Of a DNA stretch of 64,000 bases, positions 32,787 to 42,654 are shown in pieces. Each line of letters opens with the position of its first letter. The stretch's first letter is position 1. The DNA lies in assembly GCF_000484535.1 (NCBI RefSeq), contig NC_022600.1, positions 1,302,001-1,366,000 on the forward strand, given 5' to 3'. Source of the stretch: Gloeobacter kilaueensis JS1. GTDB taxonomy: Bacteria > Cyanobacteriota > Cyanobacteriia > Gloeobacterales > Gloeobacteraceae. Position numbers and translations under genes: made by a program. The notes under the pieces are model-generated. The model ran no database searches. It saw only the letters and a list, made by a program, of their open reading frames with translations, and was not told the DNA's origin.

Positions 32787-33890
32787 GTGAGGGCGTTGGC
32801 TGAATACAAAATTGCGGTGCTGGCAGGCGACGGCATCGGTCCTGAGATTGTCGAAGTCGGTGTAGCTGTTCTGCAGGCGGCTGCCCGGCGCTTCGGCTTT
32901 GGGTTGCACTTTGAAGAGGCATTGGCGGGCGGGGCGGCGATCGACGCGACCGGTGAACCGCTGCCGGCTCCGACCCTCGAATTGTGCCAGGCGAGCGACG
33001 CGGTGTTTCTCGGAGCAGTGGGCGGGCCCAGATGGGACGAGCTGCCTGCGCACCAGCGGCCTGAAAAGGCGCTTTTGGGACTCAGGTCCGGCCTGGGACT
33101 TTTTGCCAACCTGCGCCCGGCCCGCATCCTGCCCCAGCTTGTGGACGCCTCGTCCCTCAAGCGGGAGGTGGTGGAAGGCGTCGATCTGCTCGTCGTGCGC
33201 GAACTGACCGGCGGCATCTACTTCGGTAATCCACGGGGCATCTTTCCTGAAAAAAAACAGGAGCGCCGGGGGGTGAACACGATGAGCTATAGCGAATCGG
33301 AGGTCGAGCGCATCGGTCGGGTCGCCTTCGAGGCCGCCCGCAAGCGCCGGGGCCAGCTCTGTTCGGTGGACAAGGCGAACGTGCTCGAAGTTTCGCAGCT
33401 CTGGCGGGAGGTGATGGGCAAACTCGCCCCCGAGTACCCGGATGTCGAGCTGACCCACATGTACGTCGATAACTGTGCGATGCAGCTTATCCGCTGGCCC
33501 CGGCAGTTCGACACGATCGTGACGGGCAACTTGTTTGGCGACATTCTCTCAGACGAGGCGGCGATGCTCACCGGCTCCATCGGCATGTTGCCCAGCGCCT
33601 CTTTAGGAAGCAGCGGGCCGGGGATGTACGAACCGGTCCACGGCTCGGCCCCCGACATTGCCGGGCAGGACAAAGCCAACCCGATCGCCCAGGTGCTCTC
33701 GGCTGCCATGCTTCTGCGCTTCAGCCTGGGAGAAGGGGCGGCGGCGGATAGGATCGAACAGGCGGTCCAGGACGTTCTCGATCAGGGCTACCGTACCGGC
33801 GATATCGCCACCGGCGGCCATCAGCCCATCGGCTGCCGGGCAATGGGCGAACAGCTGCTTGCCGCGCTGGAGAGGACGGACGGATCATGA
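32787..33890 (+). CDS. leuB: 3-isopropylmalate dehydrogenase
   Basis: Oxidatively decarboxylates 3-isopropylmalate in leucine biosynthesis (NAD-dependent, Mg2+). 367 residues with [72 protein letters not shown] and [20 protein letters not shown]. The GTG start at 32787 has a GGATGG upstream; a TTG at 32796 (LAEYKIAV) is an alternative. The region before it is short, and no leucine leader peptide was seen. Confidence 0.96.
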   Translation: MRALAEYKIAVLAGDGIGPEIVEVGVAVLQAAARRFGFGLHFEEALAGGAAIDATGEPLPAPTLELCQASDAVFLGAVGGPRWDELPAHQRPEKALLGLRSGLGLFANLRPARILPQLVDASSLKREVVEGVDLLVVRELTGGIYFGNPRGIFPEKKQERRGVNTMSYSESEVERIGRVAFEAARKRRGQLCSVDKANVLEVSQLWREVMGKLAPEYPDVELTHMYVDNCAMQLIRWPRQFDTIVTGNLFGDILSDEAAMLTGSIGMLPSASLGSSGPGMYEPVHGSAPDIAGQDKANPIAQVLSAAMLLRFSLGEGAAADRIEQAVQDVLDQGYRTGDIATGGHQPIGCRAMGEQLLAALERTDGS

Positions 33891-34049
33891 CGAACGTGAT
33901 CAGGAACGATCTGGCTTTTTGAGGGACTGCTAAGATTTCAAGGCCATTTGGTCGTGTGGATGGGACAAGCCATGTTCACAAGACGCAGGCTGAGAACGGG
34001 CGGACAGCAGGGGAGCGGAGCGGACGCGGATGGGGAGCAAAAGCCGACG

Positions 34050-34472
34050 ATGCTGAAAACGGTGCTGGTCGCTGTCGATAGTTCCGATTTTGCCTGGCGG
34101 GTGATCGAAGCGCTCCAGACTCTGCAACTCGCCCCCAACTGTCTGGTGGTGCTCACCCACATCGTGCCGCCGCCGGCGGGCGAGGATTTTGTCGAGGCGG
34201 ACGTGCCGCAAGAACAGGAGGGCGTCCCCGAACCGATCGCCGCTGAAAACTGGCTGGAGGCGCTGAGCGCTCGGGTCGATTTTCCGATTGCCCGCGAAGT
34301 GGTCACAGGCGATGCGGCGGAGGAGATCGTTCGGCTTGCAGGCATTCACCGCTGCGAACTGATCGTGATCGGTTCGCGCGGCCTCAAGGGGCTCGATCGG
34401 GTGATCCGGGGCTCCGTCAGCTCCGAAGTCGTCGCCGACGCGCCCTGCTCGGTGCTCGTCGTGCGCGGCTAG
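34050..34472 (+). CDS. Universal stress protein, UspA family
   Basis: 140 residues from ATG 34050 (MLKTVLVAVDSSDFAWRVIE), which fits the usual UspA start; the ORF can extend to 33948 with unrelated residues. The C-terminal GSRGLKGLDRVIRGSVSSEV and VADAPCSVLVVRG carry the ATP-binding Gx2GxnGS pattern. Binds nucleotide in the family; induced by stress. A short, separate gene between leuB and a convergent DUF6464-like gene (5 bases between their stop codons). Confidence 0.92.
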   Translation: MLKTVLVAVDSSDFAWRVIEALQTLQLAPNCLVVLTHIVPPPAGEDFVEADVPQEQEGVPEPIAAENWLEALSARVDFPIAREVVTGDAAEEIVRLAGIHRCELIVIGSRGLKGLDRVIRGSVSSEVVADAPCSVLVVRG

Positions 34473-34477
34473 CGGTT

Positions 34478-34837
34478 CTATTTTTCGTTTTGACTTTCGT
34501 AGTAACGGCAGCCCTGGCAGGGGCCGCTCGGGTTGGGCGCGCAGCGGATGAGCGGAGAGCGGGCGTTGAATATGCAGTCCGGCTCGCCGATCACCCACTG
34601 CCCCTCGAAGAACGTGCGCTCTTCTTCTATCCCTTCTGCCGGCTGGACATAGAGGGTGACGCCGTCGAGGCGGTAACGGCCCAGCCTCAAACTGTAGCGG
34701 TGCCGCCGTTCGAGCACGGCATAGAGCGCTCCTGAAACCTCTACAAAGCTTCCCGGCTGCTGGTTTGCGGCTGTGAGCACCTCGCCCACGCACTCGGCGG
34801 TGTCGGTCAGAAAAATTTGAGCAGGTACGAGATTCAT
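34478..34837 (-). CDS. DUF6464-like cyanobacterial protein
   Basis: 119 residues: VPAQIFLTDTAECVGEVLTA, PGSFVEVSGALYAVLERRHR and a C-terminal cysteine pair in GPCQGCRYYESQ. The ERRHRYSL motif and terminal CxxCxxYE recall a cyanobacterial family (DUF6464). No catalytic function is known for it. Converges with the UspA gene. Confidence 0.7.
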   Translation of the reverse strand: MNLVPAQIFLTDTAECVGEVLTAANQQPGSFVEVSGALYAVLERRHRYSLRLGRYRLDGVTLYVQPAEGIEEERTFFEGQWVIGEPDCIFNARSPLIRCAPNPSGPCQGCRYYESQNEK

Positions 34838-34946
34838 ATTCAGTTATGCTAGCCGATTGTTCACTCCGCTCGACGCGGACAGCGCTCCTCTGTCTGCTTA
34901 CCTAAAGTAAACTGAAGGGCAGATGCAGCAGGGAGGTTTAAATTTC

Positions 34947-35651
34947 ATGGCCAGCAGCAAGCCAGTTGTCGTCGCGCCGTCAATTCTTTCTGCCGACTTT
35001 GCCCGCCTGGGCGAAGAAGTCCGGGCAGTCGATGAAGCCGGGGCAGAGTGGATCCATGTCGATGTCATGGACGGGCGGTTCGTCCCCAATATTACGATTG
35101 GACCGCTGGTGGTCAAGGCGATCCGGCCCGTCACCAAAAAGGTGCTCGACGTACACCTGATGATCGTCGAGCCGGAGCGCTACGTGGCCGACTTTGCCAA
35201 GGCGGGAGCGGACATCATCACCGTCCACTGCGAGCACAACGCGACGGTCCACCTGCACCGCACGCTCTCACAGATCAAAGAACTGGGTGCCCAGGCGGGG
35301 GTCTCCCTCAATCCGTCCACGCCTTTAAGTCTTATCGAGTACGTCCTCGACCTGTGCGATCTGGTGCTGATTATGAGCGTCAACCCCGGCTTCGGCGGCC
35401 AGAGCTTTATTCCCCAGGTGCTGCCCAAGATTGCAAAGCTGCGCCAGATGTGCGACGAGCGCGGCCTCGACCCGTGGATCGAAGTCGATGGCGGCCTCAA
35501 GCCCGACAACACCTGGCGGGTGCTCGAAGTCGGAGCAAACGCGATCGTCTCCGGTTCAGGGGTGTTCGGTGTGGGCCCGGCCCGCTACGCCGAGGCAATT
35601 GCCGGTGTGCGGGGCAGCCGCCGCCCGGTGGCCGAAGTCGCCAGGGCATAA
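34947..35651 (+). CDS. rpe: Ribulose-phosphate 3-epimerase
   Basis: Interconverts ribulose-5-phosphate and xylulose-5-phosphate in the Calvin cycle and the pentose phosphate pathway. About 234 residues from ATG 34947, with GGGAGG about 11 bases upstream; an earlier ATG at 34923 would add 8 residues. TIM-barrel signatures are [56 protein letters not shown] and [10 protein letters not shown]. The metal-binding His and Asp of the family are present. Confidence 0.97.
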   Translation: MASSKPVVVAPSILSADFARLGEEVRAVDEAGAEWIHVDVMDGRFVPNITIGPLVVKAIRPVTKKVLDVHLMIVEPERYVADFAKAGADIITVHCEHNATVHLHRTLSQIKELGAQAGVSLNPSTPLSLIEYVLDLCDLVLIMSVNPGFGGQSFIPQVLPKIAKLRQMCDERGLDPWIEVDGGLKPDNTWRVLEVGANAIVSGSGVFGVGPARYAEAIAGVRGSRRPVAEVARA

Positions 35652-35657
35652 GCCCCC

Positions 35658-36782
35658 TCAACTGAGCTGGCTTCTGAAGCGGGCGGAACTTACTGCCATC
35701 AAGATCACAGCGATCGAGCCCAGAACGAGGACGTTCAACCAGAGTTCCTCGAAGCCGACTCCCTTGAGCAACATGCCGCGCACGATCGCGATGTAGTGCC
35801 TTAAAGGGTTCGCAAGCGAGATGTACTGAAACAGTCTGGGCATCGTCTCGACTGGGGCAATCGCTCCAGACAGCTGAATCAGGGGCAGGTTGATAAAGAA
35901 CGAGGTGAGCACCACCTGGGTCTGGGAGCGGGTGAGGGTGGCGAGCATCAGGCCGATGCCCAGGCCGACGCAGATGTAGAGGCTCGTAAAGACCATAAAC
36001 AGGGCAAAGTTGCCCAAAAAAGGCAGGCCAAAGACGAGGCGCGCCAGCCCGAGGGCGAGGAGCGCCTCGCCGATGAGCAGGACAAATAGTGGTGCAAGCT
36101 TGGCAAGCAAGATCTCCCACGCTTCGGCTGGCGTCATCAATAGCTGTTCGAGGGTGCCCACGTCCTTCTCGCGCACGAGGGTGGCCGAGGAGACGAGCAC
36201 CGAGGTGAGCGTCAACGCCAGCCCCAGCACCCCCGGTACAAAGAACCAGCTACTTTTGAGGCCCGGATTGTAGAGGATCGTCACCTGCGCATCGACGGGG
36301 GAAGTCGCAGCGGAGACGAGTGTCTGGCCGTACTCGCGCACGATCTGATTGGCGTAGCCGAAGGCGATACCGGCGGTGTTGGCATCGGCGGCGTCGATGA
36401 ACATCTGGATCTGGGCGCTCTTGCCCCGCTCCAGGTCGCGCCGAAATTCCGGCGGAATGATCAAGGCGGCGGTGACTTTGCCGACGCGCAGAGCATCGAC
36501 AAGATCCCGGTTGCGGGCACTCACCGCCTCGACCTCGAAGATATTGTTGTTGGTGAAGGCGGCCACCAGCTCGCGGCTCTGCTCGGTGTTGGAATAGTCT
36601 GCGAGAGCTAGCTTCAGATGTTTGACATCGGGGCTGAGGGCAAAGCCAAAGACCAGCAACTGAATCGTGGGCGGAAACAGCAGCAGAAATAAGAGCTGCC
36701 GATTTTTGAGAATCTGGATGGTTTCCTTGCGAATCAGCGCCCAGAGGCGGCTGTCGAGCAAGTTTTCAAGAAATTTCACCAT
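35658..36782 (-). CDS. ABC-2 type exporter permease (YbhR-like)
   Basis: 374 residues. One N-terminal helix (LLFLLLFPPTIQLLVFGFAL) is followed by a large extracytoplasmic domain (about 50-175), then five helices including VREKDVGTLEQLLMTPAEAW, the conserved cytoplasmic motif of this ABC-2 type. Ends 6 bases before the shadow of rpe on the opposite strand (stop codons converge). Last gene of the minus-strand operon 41082 to 35658, with the paralogous permease 36789-37910. The pair, the dual ATPase and the adaptor match E. coli YbhGFSR. Confidence 0.9.
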   Translation of the reverse strand: MVKFLENLLDSRLWALIRKETIQILKNRQLLFLLLFPPTIQLLVFGFALSPDVKHLKLALADYSNTEQSRELVAAFTNNNIFEVEAVSARNRDLVDALRVGKVTAALIIPPEFRRDLERGKSAQIQMFIDAADANTAGIAFGYANQIVREYGQTLVSAATSPVDAQVTILYNPGLKSSWFFVPGVLGLALTLTSVLVSSATLVREKDVGTLEQLLMTPAEAWEILLAKLAPLFVLLIGEALLALGLARLVFGLPFLGNFALFMVFTSLYICVGLGIGLMLATLTRSQTQVVLTSFFINLPLIQLSGAIAPVETMPRLFQYISLANPLRHYIAIVRGMLLKGVGFEELWLNVLVLGSIAVILMAVSSARFRSQLS

Positions 36783-36788
36783 GATCGT

Positions 36789-37910
36789 CTACCCCGGCAG
36801 TTGCATACGTTTGATCGACCGGAAACTGACAGCAAAAAAGAAACATCCCAACAGCAACAGCGCCGGTGGCACAAACCAGACGCTCGCCCAGCCGGTGCCG
36901 CGCACGAAGGCGTCGCGGGTGATCTCGATGTAGTAGCGGGCCGGGACGATGTTGCAGATGAGCGAGAGCGGAAAGGGAATGTTGCTGAGGGGATAGATGA
37001 ACCCCGACAGCAACAGCGAAGTGAGAAAGCCGCTGGTCGCCACCGCCTGCACCGCCGCGCTCTGGGTCGCGGTGCGCGTGCCGATGAGCAGGCCGTAGGC
37101 GACGCTGGTGATGATAAACAAGAGCGTTCCAATCAGCAGCGGCGTCGGATCGCCCGCCAGGCGCAGACCAAAGAGCAGCACCCCAATAATGCCGACGGCC
37201 AGGGCTTCCCCCAACCCCACCAGGCAGTAGGCGAGCCCCTTGCCCAGCAAAAATTCGACCGCGCTCAGGCTGGAGGCGTAGACCTGGACGATCGTGCCCT
37301 GTTCTTTTTCGCGCACCATAGCGATGGCGGTGAGCAGGGGCGGATAGATGGCGAGGATGACGGCGAAGACCCCCGGCACGACGTAGAGCGATTCTTTGCG
37401 CCCCGGATTGAACCAGAGGCGGGCGCTCAGGGCGATGGGCTGCGCCTGCTCACTGGCCAGGCCGGTGGTTCTGGTAAAAAAGTTGGTCACCTGGCGGATG
37501 CTGTTGCGGATGATCCGGGCATTGTTGGCGTCGGTGCCATCGACCAGAAGCTGCACGGTGGCTATTTTGCCGCTTTTGAGGCGGCGGCTGAAATCGGGGG
37601 GGATGAGCAGCACGGCCTTTGCCTTGCTGGCGTCGAGCACCGCCTCGGGGTTGCCCTCGCCGTTCCAGTTGACCGGCTGCAACTGGTTGGTGGCAAAGAC
37701 CCGCTCGATGTAGGCGCGGCTGGTGGGTGTCTGGTCGAGGTCTTGAACGGCGACGCCGATGTCGGTCGCCTCCAGCCGGATCGCAAAACCAAAGATAATC
37801 AACGTCCCGAGCGGCAACAGCACCGCCAGGGCCACCGTCAACCGGTCGCGGCTGAACTGGCGCAATTCTTTGACGCACTGGGCGACGATACGTTCGATCA
37901 TGGCGATCAC
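36789..37910 (-). CDS. ABC-2 type exporter permease (YbhS-like)
   Basis: 373 residues, with the same topology as its neighbour: one N-terminal helix (VALAVLLPLGTLIIFGFAIR), an extracytoplasmic domain, then helices with VREKEQGTIVQVYASSLSAV. GTG start at 37908-37910 overlaps the ATPase stop by 4 bases; an ATG three codons later (37901) is also possible. Forms a heterodimer with the second permease in the YbhGFSR-like exporter; substrates of the E. coli system include cationic and antibiotic-like compounds. Confidence 0.9.
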   Translation of the reverse strand: MIAMIERIVAQCVKELRQFSRDRLTVALAVLLPLGTLIIFGFAIRLEATDIGVAVQDLDQTPTSRAYIERVFATNQLQPVNWNGEGNPEAVLDASKAKAVLLIPPDFSRRLKSGKIATVQLLVDGTDANNARIIRNSIRQVTNFFTRTTGLASEQAQPIALSARLWFNPGRKESLYVVPGVFAVILAIYPPLLTAIAMVREKEQGTIVQVYASSLSAVEFLLGKGLAYCLVGLGEALAVGIIGVLLFGLRLAGDPTPLLIGTLLFIITSVAYGLLIGTRTATQSAAVQAVATSGFLTSLLLSGFIYPLSNIPFPLSLICNIVPARYYIEITRDAFVRGTGWASVWFVPPALLLLGCFFFAVSFRSIKRMQLPG

Positions 37911-39823
37911 CTGTTGCGCTGGACCATACCGATAAAGGCGTCTTCGAGGGAGTAGGGGATGGGCCGGGTCTGGCCCAGAGCCTGCAACTGGTCGAGGTGG
38001 CGCTCGCCGTCGTCGAGGACGACGTGCAGCCGGTCGCCGAACAGCGACACCCGCCAGCTCTGGTCTTTGAACAGCGAGCGCAGGCTGCGGGTGGCCTGCC
38101 TGAGGTCGCGGGGCACCACCTCGAACAACTGCCCCGGCTGCTGGGATTTGATCTCGCCGGGGGTGCCCTGGGCAATTAGCCCGCCTGCCACCATAAAGCC
38201 CAGCCGGTGGCAGTGCTCGGCCTCCTCCAGGTAGTGGGTCGTCACCAGCACGGCGGTACCGGTGCGGGCAAACATCTCGATGAGCCGCCAGAACTGGCGG
38301 CGGGCGAGCGGATCGACTCCCGAGGTGGGTTCGTCGAGAAAGAGCACCTCAGGCTGGTGCATCACCGAAGCGCCGAAGGCGACCCGCTGCTTCCAGCCCC
38401 CCGGCAGCGCGCCGGTGGTGAGATTTTCCTGGCCTTTTAGGCCACAGATCTCGATGACCCAGTCGATGCGCTCGCGCCTGAGCCGCCGGGGTACACCGTA
38501 GACGCCGCCGTAAAATTCGAGATTTTGCTCGATGCTCAGATCGTCGTAGAGGGTAAATTTCTGGCTCATATAACCCAGGCGGCTGCGCAGCGCACTGGAG
38601 CGCAACTGGCCCGATTCGCCCGCCAGGGTGACGCTGCCGGTGCTGGCGGGCAATAGGCCGCACAGCATCTTGATCGTCGTCGTCTTACCGGCACCGTTGG
38701 CTCCCAAAAGGCCATAAATCTGGCCGGGAGCGACTTCGAGGCTCACGTCGTGGACGGCACGAAAGTCGCCAAAGGTCTTGCCCAGGTCATAAGCGCCGAT
38801 CGCCACCCCGGATTGTGCCCTTGCCCGCTGAGCGGGAGCGCTCGGAAAGGCGATAAAGGGCGGGTCAGAACCGGCGGCCCTGAGGCGGGTGACAAAGACA
38901 TTTTCGAGGGTCGGCTCGGTGCGCTCGATCTGCGGCTCCTGGTCTTTGAGGGCGTCTTTGACCGCCTGCTCGCCCCGATCAGCGTCCGCTACCAGCACGT
39001 CGAGACGGTCGCCAAAAGTCTGGACATCTTTGATCTGAGCGAGTCGCTGCAACTTGTGCTCGGCCTCGTCGAGTGTGCCGCGCTTGGGCTGCACCTCCAG
39101 GCGCACCAGCCCCAGATCGGCCCGCAGGCGGGCGGGCGTATCGGTTTTTTGAAAGCGGCCCTCGTGCATCAGCGCCACCCGGTTGCAGCGCTCCGCCTCG
39201 TCGAGGTAGGGCGTCGCCACGATCACCGTCGTCTGCTCCTGTTCGGCCAGAGCGGCGAGCACATCCCAAAATTCGCGCCGCGATACCGGATCGACGCCGG
39301 TAGTGGGTTCATCGAGCAGCAAAATCTCCGGCTGGGTGACCAGGGCCGCGCACAGCGCCAGCTTCTGCTTCATCCCCCCAGAAAGCTGACCGGCAAGGCG
39401 AGCTGAGAAGCGTTCGAGGTCCATCAGCTTGAGATAGCGCGCCCGGCGCTCCTCGAACTGCTCCTTGGGCACCTGCCGCAGCCCGGCGCTGTAGCTGAGG
39501 TTTTCGTCGATGCTCAGATCGAGGTAGAGCGAGAAGGGCTGGGTGAGGTAACCGGTTTTGAGTCGCGCCTCGCGGGGCGGGCGGCCCAGAACCGTCACCT
39601 CCCCCGCCGTCGCCTCCATCACCCCGGCGAGAATCTGAAAGGTAGTCGTCTTGCCCGCTCCGTCCGGGCCAATCAGGCCAAAGACCTCGCCCCGCTCGAC
39701 GCTGAAGTCGATGCCGTCCACTGCCGCCAGATCCTTGTAGCGCTTCACCAGCCCCCGCACGACGACCGCCGGTTCGGTGGCCGCCTGCTGGCGCGGCTTT
39801 TCGCTGGTCCGTATCAATGTCAT
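37907..39823 (-). CDS. Dual ABC ATPase of the YbhF type
   Basis: A 638-residue cytoplasmic ATPase with two nucleotide-binding domains in one chain, as in YbhF. Domain 1: Walker A GPDGAGKTTT, signature LSGGMKQKLALCAAL, Walker B ILLLDEPTTGVDP. Domain 2: GANGAGKTTT, LPGGWKQRVAFGASV (signature slightly altered from LSGG), VLFLDEPTSGVDP. A linker of about 50 residues with charged and Pro-rich sequence joins them. Drives the two permeases. Overlaps the adaptor gene by 4 bases. The LPGG signature in domain 2 may lower its ATPase contribution. Confidence 0.95.
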   Translation of the reverse strand: MTLIRTSEKPRQQAATEPAVVVRGLVKRYKDLAAVDGIDFSVERGEVFGLIGPDGAGKTTTFQILAGVMEATAGEVTVLGRPPREARLKTGYLTQPFSLYLDLSIDENLSYSAGLRQVPKEQFEERRARYLKLMDLERFSARLAGQLSGGMKQKLALCAALVTQPEILLLDEPTTGVDPVSRREFWDVLAALAEQEQTTVIVATPYLDEAERCNRVALMHEGRFQKTDTPARLRADLGLVRLEVQPKRGTLDEAEHKLQRLAQIKDVQTFGDRLDVLVADADRGEQAVKDALKDQEPQIERTEPTLENVFVTRLRAAGSDPPFIAFPSAPAQRARAQSGVAIGAYDLGKTFGDFRAVHDVSLEVAPGQIYGLLGANGAGKTTTIKMLCGLLPASTGSVTLAGESGQLRSSALRSRLGYMSQKFTLYDDLSIEQNLEFYGGVYGVPRRLRRERIDWVIEICGLKGQENLTTGALPGGWKQRVAFGASVMHQPEVLFLDEPTSGVDPLARRQFWRLIEMFARTGTAVLVTTHYLEEAEHCHRLGFMVAGGLIAQGTPGEIKSQQPGQLFEVVPRDLRQATRSLRSLFKDQSWRVSLFGDRLHVVLDDGERHLDQLQALGQTRPIPYSLEDAFIGMVQRNR

Positions 39824-41082
39824 TTTGACTCCTCCAGCAAAATCTCGCCGTCGGCGGGCATCCCCGGCTTGGCAAAGCCACCCGGCCTGTCGAGGAGAAT
39901 CTTGACGCCAAAGACCTGGCGAACCCGCTCGTCTTTGAAGTAGATGTTCTCAGGCGTAAACGACGCCTGGGGATCGATGACGCCGACGTGGGCAGCGAGG
40001 GGCTGATCGGGAGCCGAATCGAGGAAAACCCGCGCCTTCTGGCCGACGCGCACTTTGCCTATCTGGCCTTCTGGAACGTAGCCGCGCAGATAAATCTGGC
40101 TCAGGTCAATCAGGGAGAGCACCGTCTTGCCGGTGGTCACCACCGCTCCCGGTTCGACGCTGCGGGCGGTCACCACGCCGTCGATGGGACTGGTGATGTT
40201 GAGGTAGCCAATCTGGGCGAGCAGTTGCTGGCGGGTCGCCTCGGCGTCTTTGACCGCCGCCTGGGAAGCCTTGAGCTGGGAGCGGGCCTGGGCCAGTTGC
40301 CGCTGGGTGACATCGAGCTGGGCGTTGCGCAGCTCCGGGTTGAGGGCGGTGGTGCGCGTCTGGGTGAGGGTGCCCGAGGCGGCGGCCACCTGCTTGCGCG
40401 CCGCTAGAACGGCGGCCTGCCGAGCGGCCAGGGTGGCCTTCGCTGCCTCGAAGTTGGTCTGCTGCTGGTCGAACTGCTGGGTGGCGACTACGCCCTCGCG
40501 CGCAAGTTGCTCGTAGCGGTTGCGGTCGGCCTGGGCAAGTTTTAAGTTGGCCCGCGCCTCGCCCACCTGGGCTTGCGCCTGAGCGAGTTGGGCCTGGGCT
40601 GTCGCCACCTGGGCCTCGGCCTGATCGATCCGGCCCTGGGCGTCGCCGCGCGACTGCTGGAGGTTGAGTTCAGCCTGGCGCACCTGGCCTTCGAGGACGC
40701 GGATCTGCAGGGCCGACTGCTGCTGCTGCTGGCGGGCAGAGGCGATCCGGGCGTTCGCTCCCCGCAGCTGGGCCTGGATCTCGTCGTCGTAGAGCTGGAC
40801 GACGAGCTGGCCTCTGCGCACCGTGTCTCCCTCGCGCACGGTGATCCGGTCTACCCGGCCCGCCGTCTTGGCCCCGATATCGGTCTCATAGCCTTCCAGC
40901 CGGCCGCTCAGGCGCAGGCGGTCCGACGGCGGCTGACTGGCAGCGTACCACCAGATACTGGCCGCTCCCGCCGCCAGCACCAGCCCGGCACCGAGGGCGA
41001 CGAGCAAACGGCGCTCCGGTTTCTTCTCGGCGGTCCGCTCCCCTTCCTGCCCGGTGCTCGGTCTGGACGAAGTCTGGGTCAT
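39820..41082 (-). CDS. HlyD-type periplasmic adaptor (YbhG-like)
   Basis: 420 residues. An N-terminal anchor (LLVALGAGLVLAAGAASIWW) is followed by a biotinyl-lipoyl half (GAKTAGRVDRITVREGDTV), a long coiled-coil hairpin rich in Ala/Gln (about residues 110-280), then the second lipoyl half and beta-barrel (YLNITSPIDGVVTARSVEPG). It would link the inner-membrane ABC pump to an outer-membrane channel. First gene of the operon; its ATG lies 166 bases from the divergent double-TetR gene. Confidence 0.93.
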   Translation of the reverse strand: MTQTSSRPSTGQEGERTAEKKPERRLLVALGAGLVLAAGAASIWWYAASQPPSDRLRLSGRLEGYETDIGAKTAGRVDRITVREGDTVRRGQLVVQLYDDEIQAQLRGANARIASARQQQQQSALQIRVLEGQVRQAELNLQQSRGDAQGRIDQAEAQVATAQAQLAQAQAQVGEARANLKLAQADRNRYEQLAREGVVATQQFDQQQTNFEAAKATLAARQAAVLAARKQVAAASGTLTQTRTTALNPELRNAQLDVTQRQLAQARSQLKASQAAVKDAEATRQQLLAQIGYLNITSPIDGVVTARSVEPGAVVTTGKTVLSLIDLSQIYLRGYVPEGQIGKVRVGQKARVFLDSAPDQPLAAHVGVIDPQASFTPENIYFKDERVRQVFGVKILLDRPGGFAKPGMPADGEILLEESK

Positions 41083-41125
41083 GGTGGTGTTCTCCTGAAG
41101 CGATGGAGTGCTACACTGAAAGCAA

Positions 41126-41147
41126 TTTAACTACACCGTTTAGTAAA
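41126..41147. promoter_or_regulatory. Candidate operator between the exporter operon and the double TetR gene
   Basis: TTTAACTACACCGTTTAGTAAA contains ACTA and TAGT as an inverted pair separated by 7 bases and sits 44 bases upstream of the adaptor start, in the divergent gap. An imperfect palindrome of this kind is what a TetR regulator would bind. Weak evidence. Confidence 0.3.
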
Positions 41148-41248
41148 GCATACGTCATGACTGCCGTCCTGGACACTCCCCCGTCAAATATTTTCTTAAA
41201 ACCGTTTCTTCCGGCAGGTAGGATCGAACGAACCTCCCGTCTGGCTCC

Positions 41249-42520
41249 ATGTCTACCGAAGTGACCCCATCAGCAGTGCAGTCGCCTTCCCCGGTGCGCG
41301 GCCCCGCCAAGCGCGAGCAGATTTTGCGCGGAGCGCTGGCGGTTTTTGCCGAGCACGGCTACGCGGGGACGAGCATGGACCGGGTGGCCTCCGGCGCGCG
41401 CGTCTCAAAGCCGACGCTTTACAGCCACTTTCAAAGCAAAGAAAAGCTTTTTTTGTCGGTGTGCGGGTGGGTGAACACTCAGCATCTGCGCTGGTCGCCC
41501 CCGCCGTCGCCCGTGTGCTCAGCCGATCTGTCCGGCTGGCTGAAGCGGCAGCTAAGCCAGTGGCTCGCCGCTGCCAGGCGACCAGAAAATGTCTTTGTCC
41601 TGCGTTCAGCTCTGAGCGAATCGCTGCGCTTTCCAGAATTGGGGGAGCTGTATACCAGAGCCGTCCTCGATCCGTTGTACGACTGGCTGCTGGAAACCTT
41701 CGACGCCCAGCCTTCCCTTGCCACCAGCGACAGGACGGCGCTGGCCGATTATCTGTGCGCTGGTCTTTTGACCCTTACGGTCTTTACCGAGATCATGCAC
41801 GGTCTGGAGCGCCTGGCTATCCCCTGCGAGCAGTGGATAGCGAGCATGGTCGATCTGGTGCTGGGCCAACCGCAAACCGTGCCGTTGCTGCCGCCTGCCG
41901 AAAAACCAGCGGCCTTCGAGGTGCCGCCCCAGCCGGGACCGGAGGCGGCGGACCGGCGCGAACAGCTCCTGCAGGAGGCGATGGCTGTCTTTTTGGCCCA
42001 CGGCTACGCCGGGACGAGCATGGACATGGTTGCCCAGGCCACCGGCGTCTCGAAGCCGACGCTCTACACTTACTTTCAAGACAAGGAGGGGCTTTTTAGC
42101 GAGCTGATCGCCAGGGTGACGATTCGCCGCTCGATTCTGCCCCTGCAGCCGATGCTAGCCACCCTGCCGCCGCCTGTGCTGCTCAAGCGGCAGGCGACGG
42201 CGATCCTCGCCAAGGCGGACGACCAGGAGTACGTGGCGCTGTTGCGGCTGGTCTTGAGCGAGTCGGTGCGCTTCCCCGAACTCATCCGGCTCTACGTGGG
42301 CACGGTGGCGGAGCCGGGCCATCGCTACTTGAGCCGTTATCTGATGGCCTGTCGGTGGCACCGTTTTCCGCCGGAGATGGGGGCGCTGCTGCTCATCGGT
42401 CCGATTATCGGCCTGGTCTTGCTCCAGTCGCTGTTGCACAGCAAAGTGCTGTCGTCTGTTGAGCGCGAGCGCTTCGTCGATTGCGTCGTCGGTCTGCTGG
42501 TGGGTTCTGCCGACCCATAA
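41249..42520 (+). CDS. Double TetR-family regulator, two complete domains fused in tandem
   Basis: 423 residues made of two TetR units. Unit 1: KREQILRGALAVFAEHGYAG, then SMDRVASGARVSKPTLYSHF. Unit 2, after a Pro-rich linker near residue 215-230: RREQLLQEAMAVFLAHGYAG, then SMDMVAQATGVSKPTLYTYF. Both DNA-binding domains keep the helix-turn-helix pattern, and each is followed by a C-terminal helical ligand domain. The very similar sequences point to an internal duplication. Divergent from the YbhGFSR-like exporter; in E. coli the TetR regulator CecR controls ybhGFSR, so the same link is likely here. Confidence 0.9.
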   Translation: MSTEVTPSAVQSPSPVRGPAKREQILRGALAVFAEHGYAGTSMDRVASGARVSKPTLYSHFQSKEKLFLSVCGWVNTQHLRWSPPPSPVCSADLSGWLKRQLSQWLAAARRPENVFVLRSALSESLRFPELGELYTRAVLDPLYDWLLETFDAQPSLATSDRTALADYLCAGLLTLTVFTEIMHGLERLAIPCEQWIASMVDLVLGQPQTVPLLPPAEKPAAFEVPPQPGPEAADRREQLLQEAMAVFLAHGYAGTSMDMVAQATGVSKPTLYTYFQDKEGLFSELIARVTIRRSILPLQPMLATLPPPVLLKRQATAILAKADDQEYVALLRLVLSESVRFPELIRLYVGTVAEPGHRYLSRYLMACRWHRFPPEMGALLLIGPIIGLVLLQSLLHSKVLSSVERERFVDCVVGLLVGSADP

Positions 42521-42654
42521 AAGCACCACTGCCACACCGCTTTCATAGAGCTGACAAACGGCGATGACACCATAAAAGACGTACACCGGTGGCAGGTCGG
42601 GGGAAGAGCCATTCCGGTGAGACAGCCTCTTCTACCCGTTTGGAGACGTTCGGT

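Noticed and set aside
36801-37955. 384-residue plus-strand ORF opposite the YbhS-like permease
   Set aside because: Shadow of the permease gene; composition rich in His/Arg/Gln as expected for antisense.
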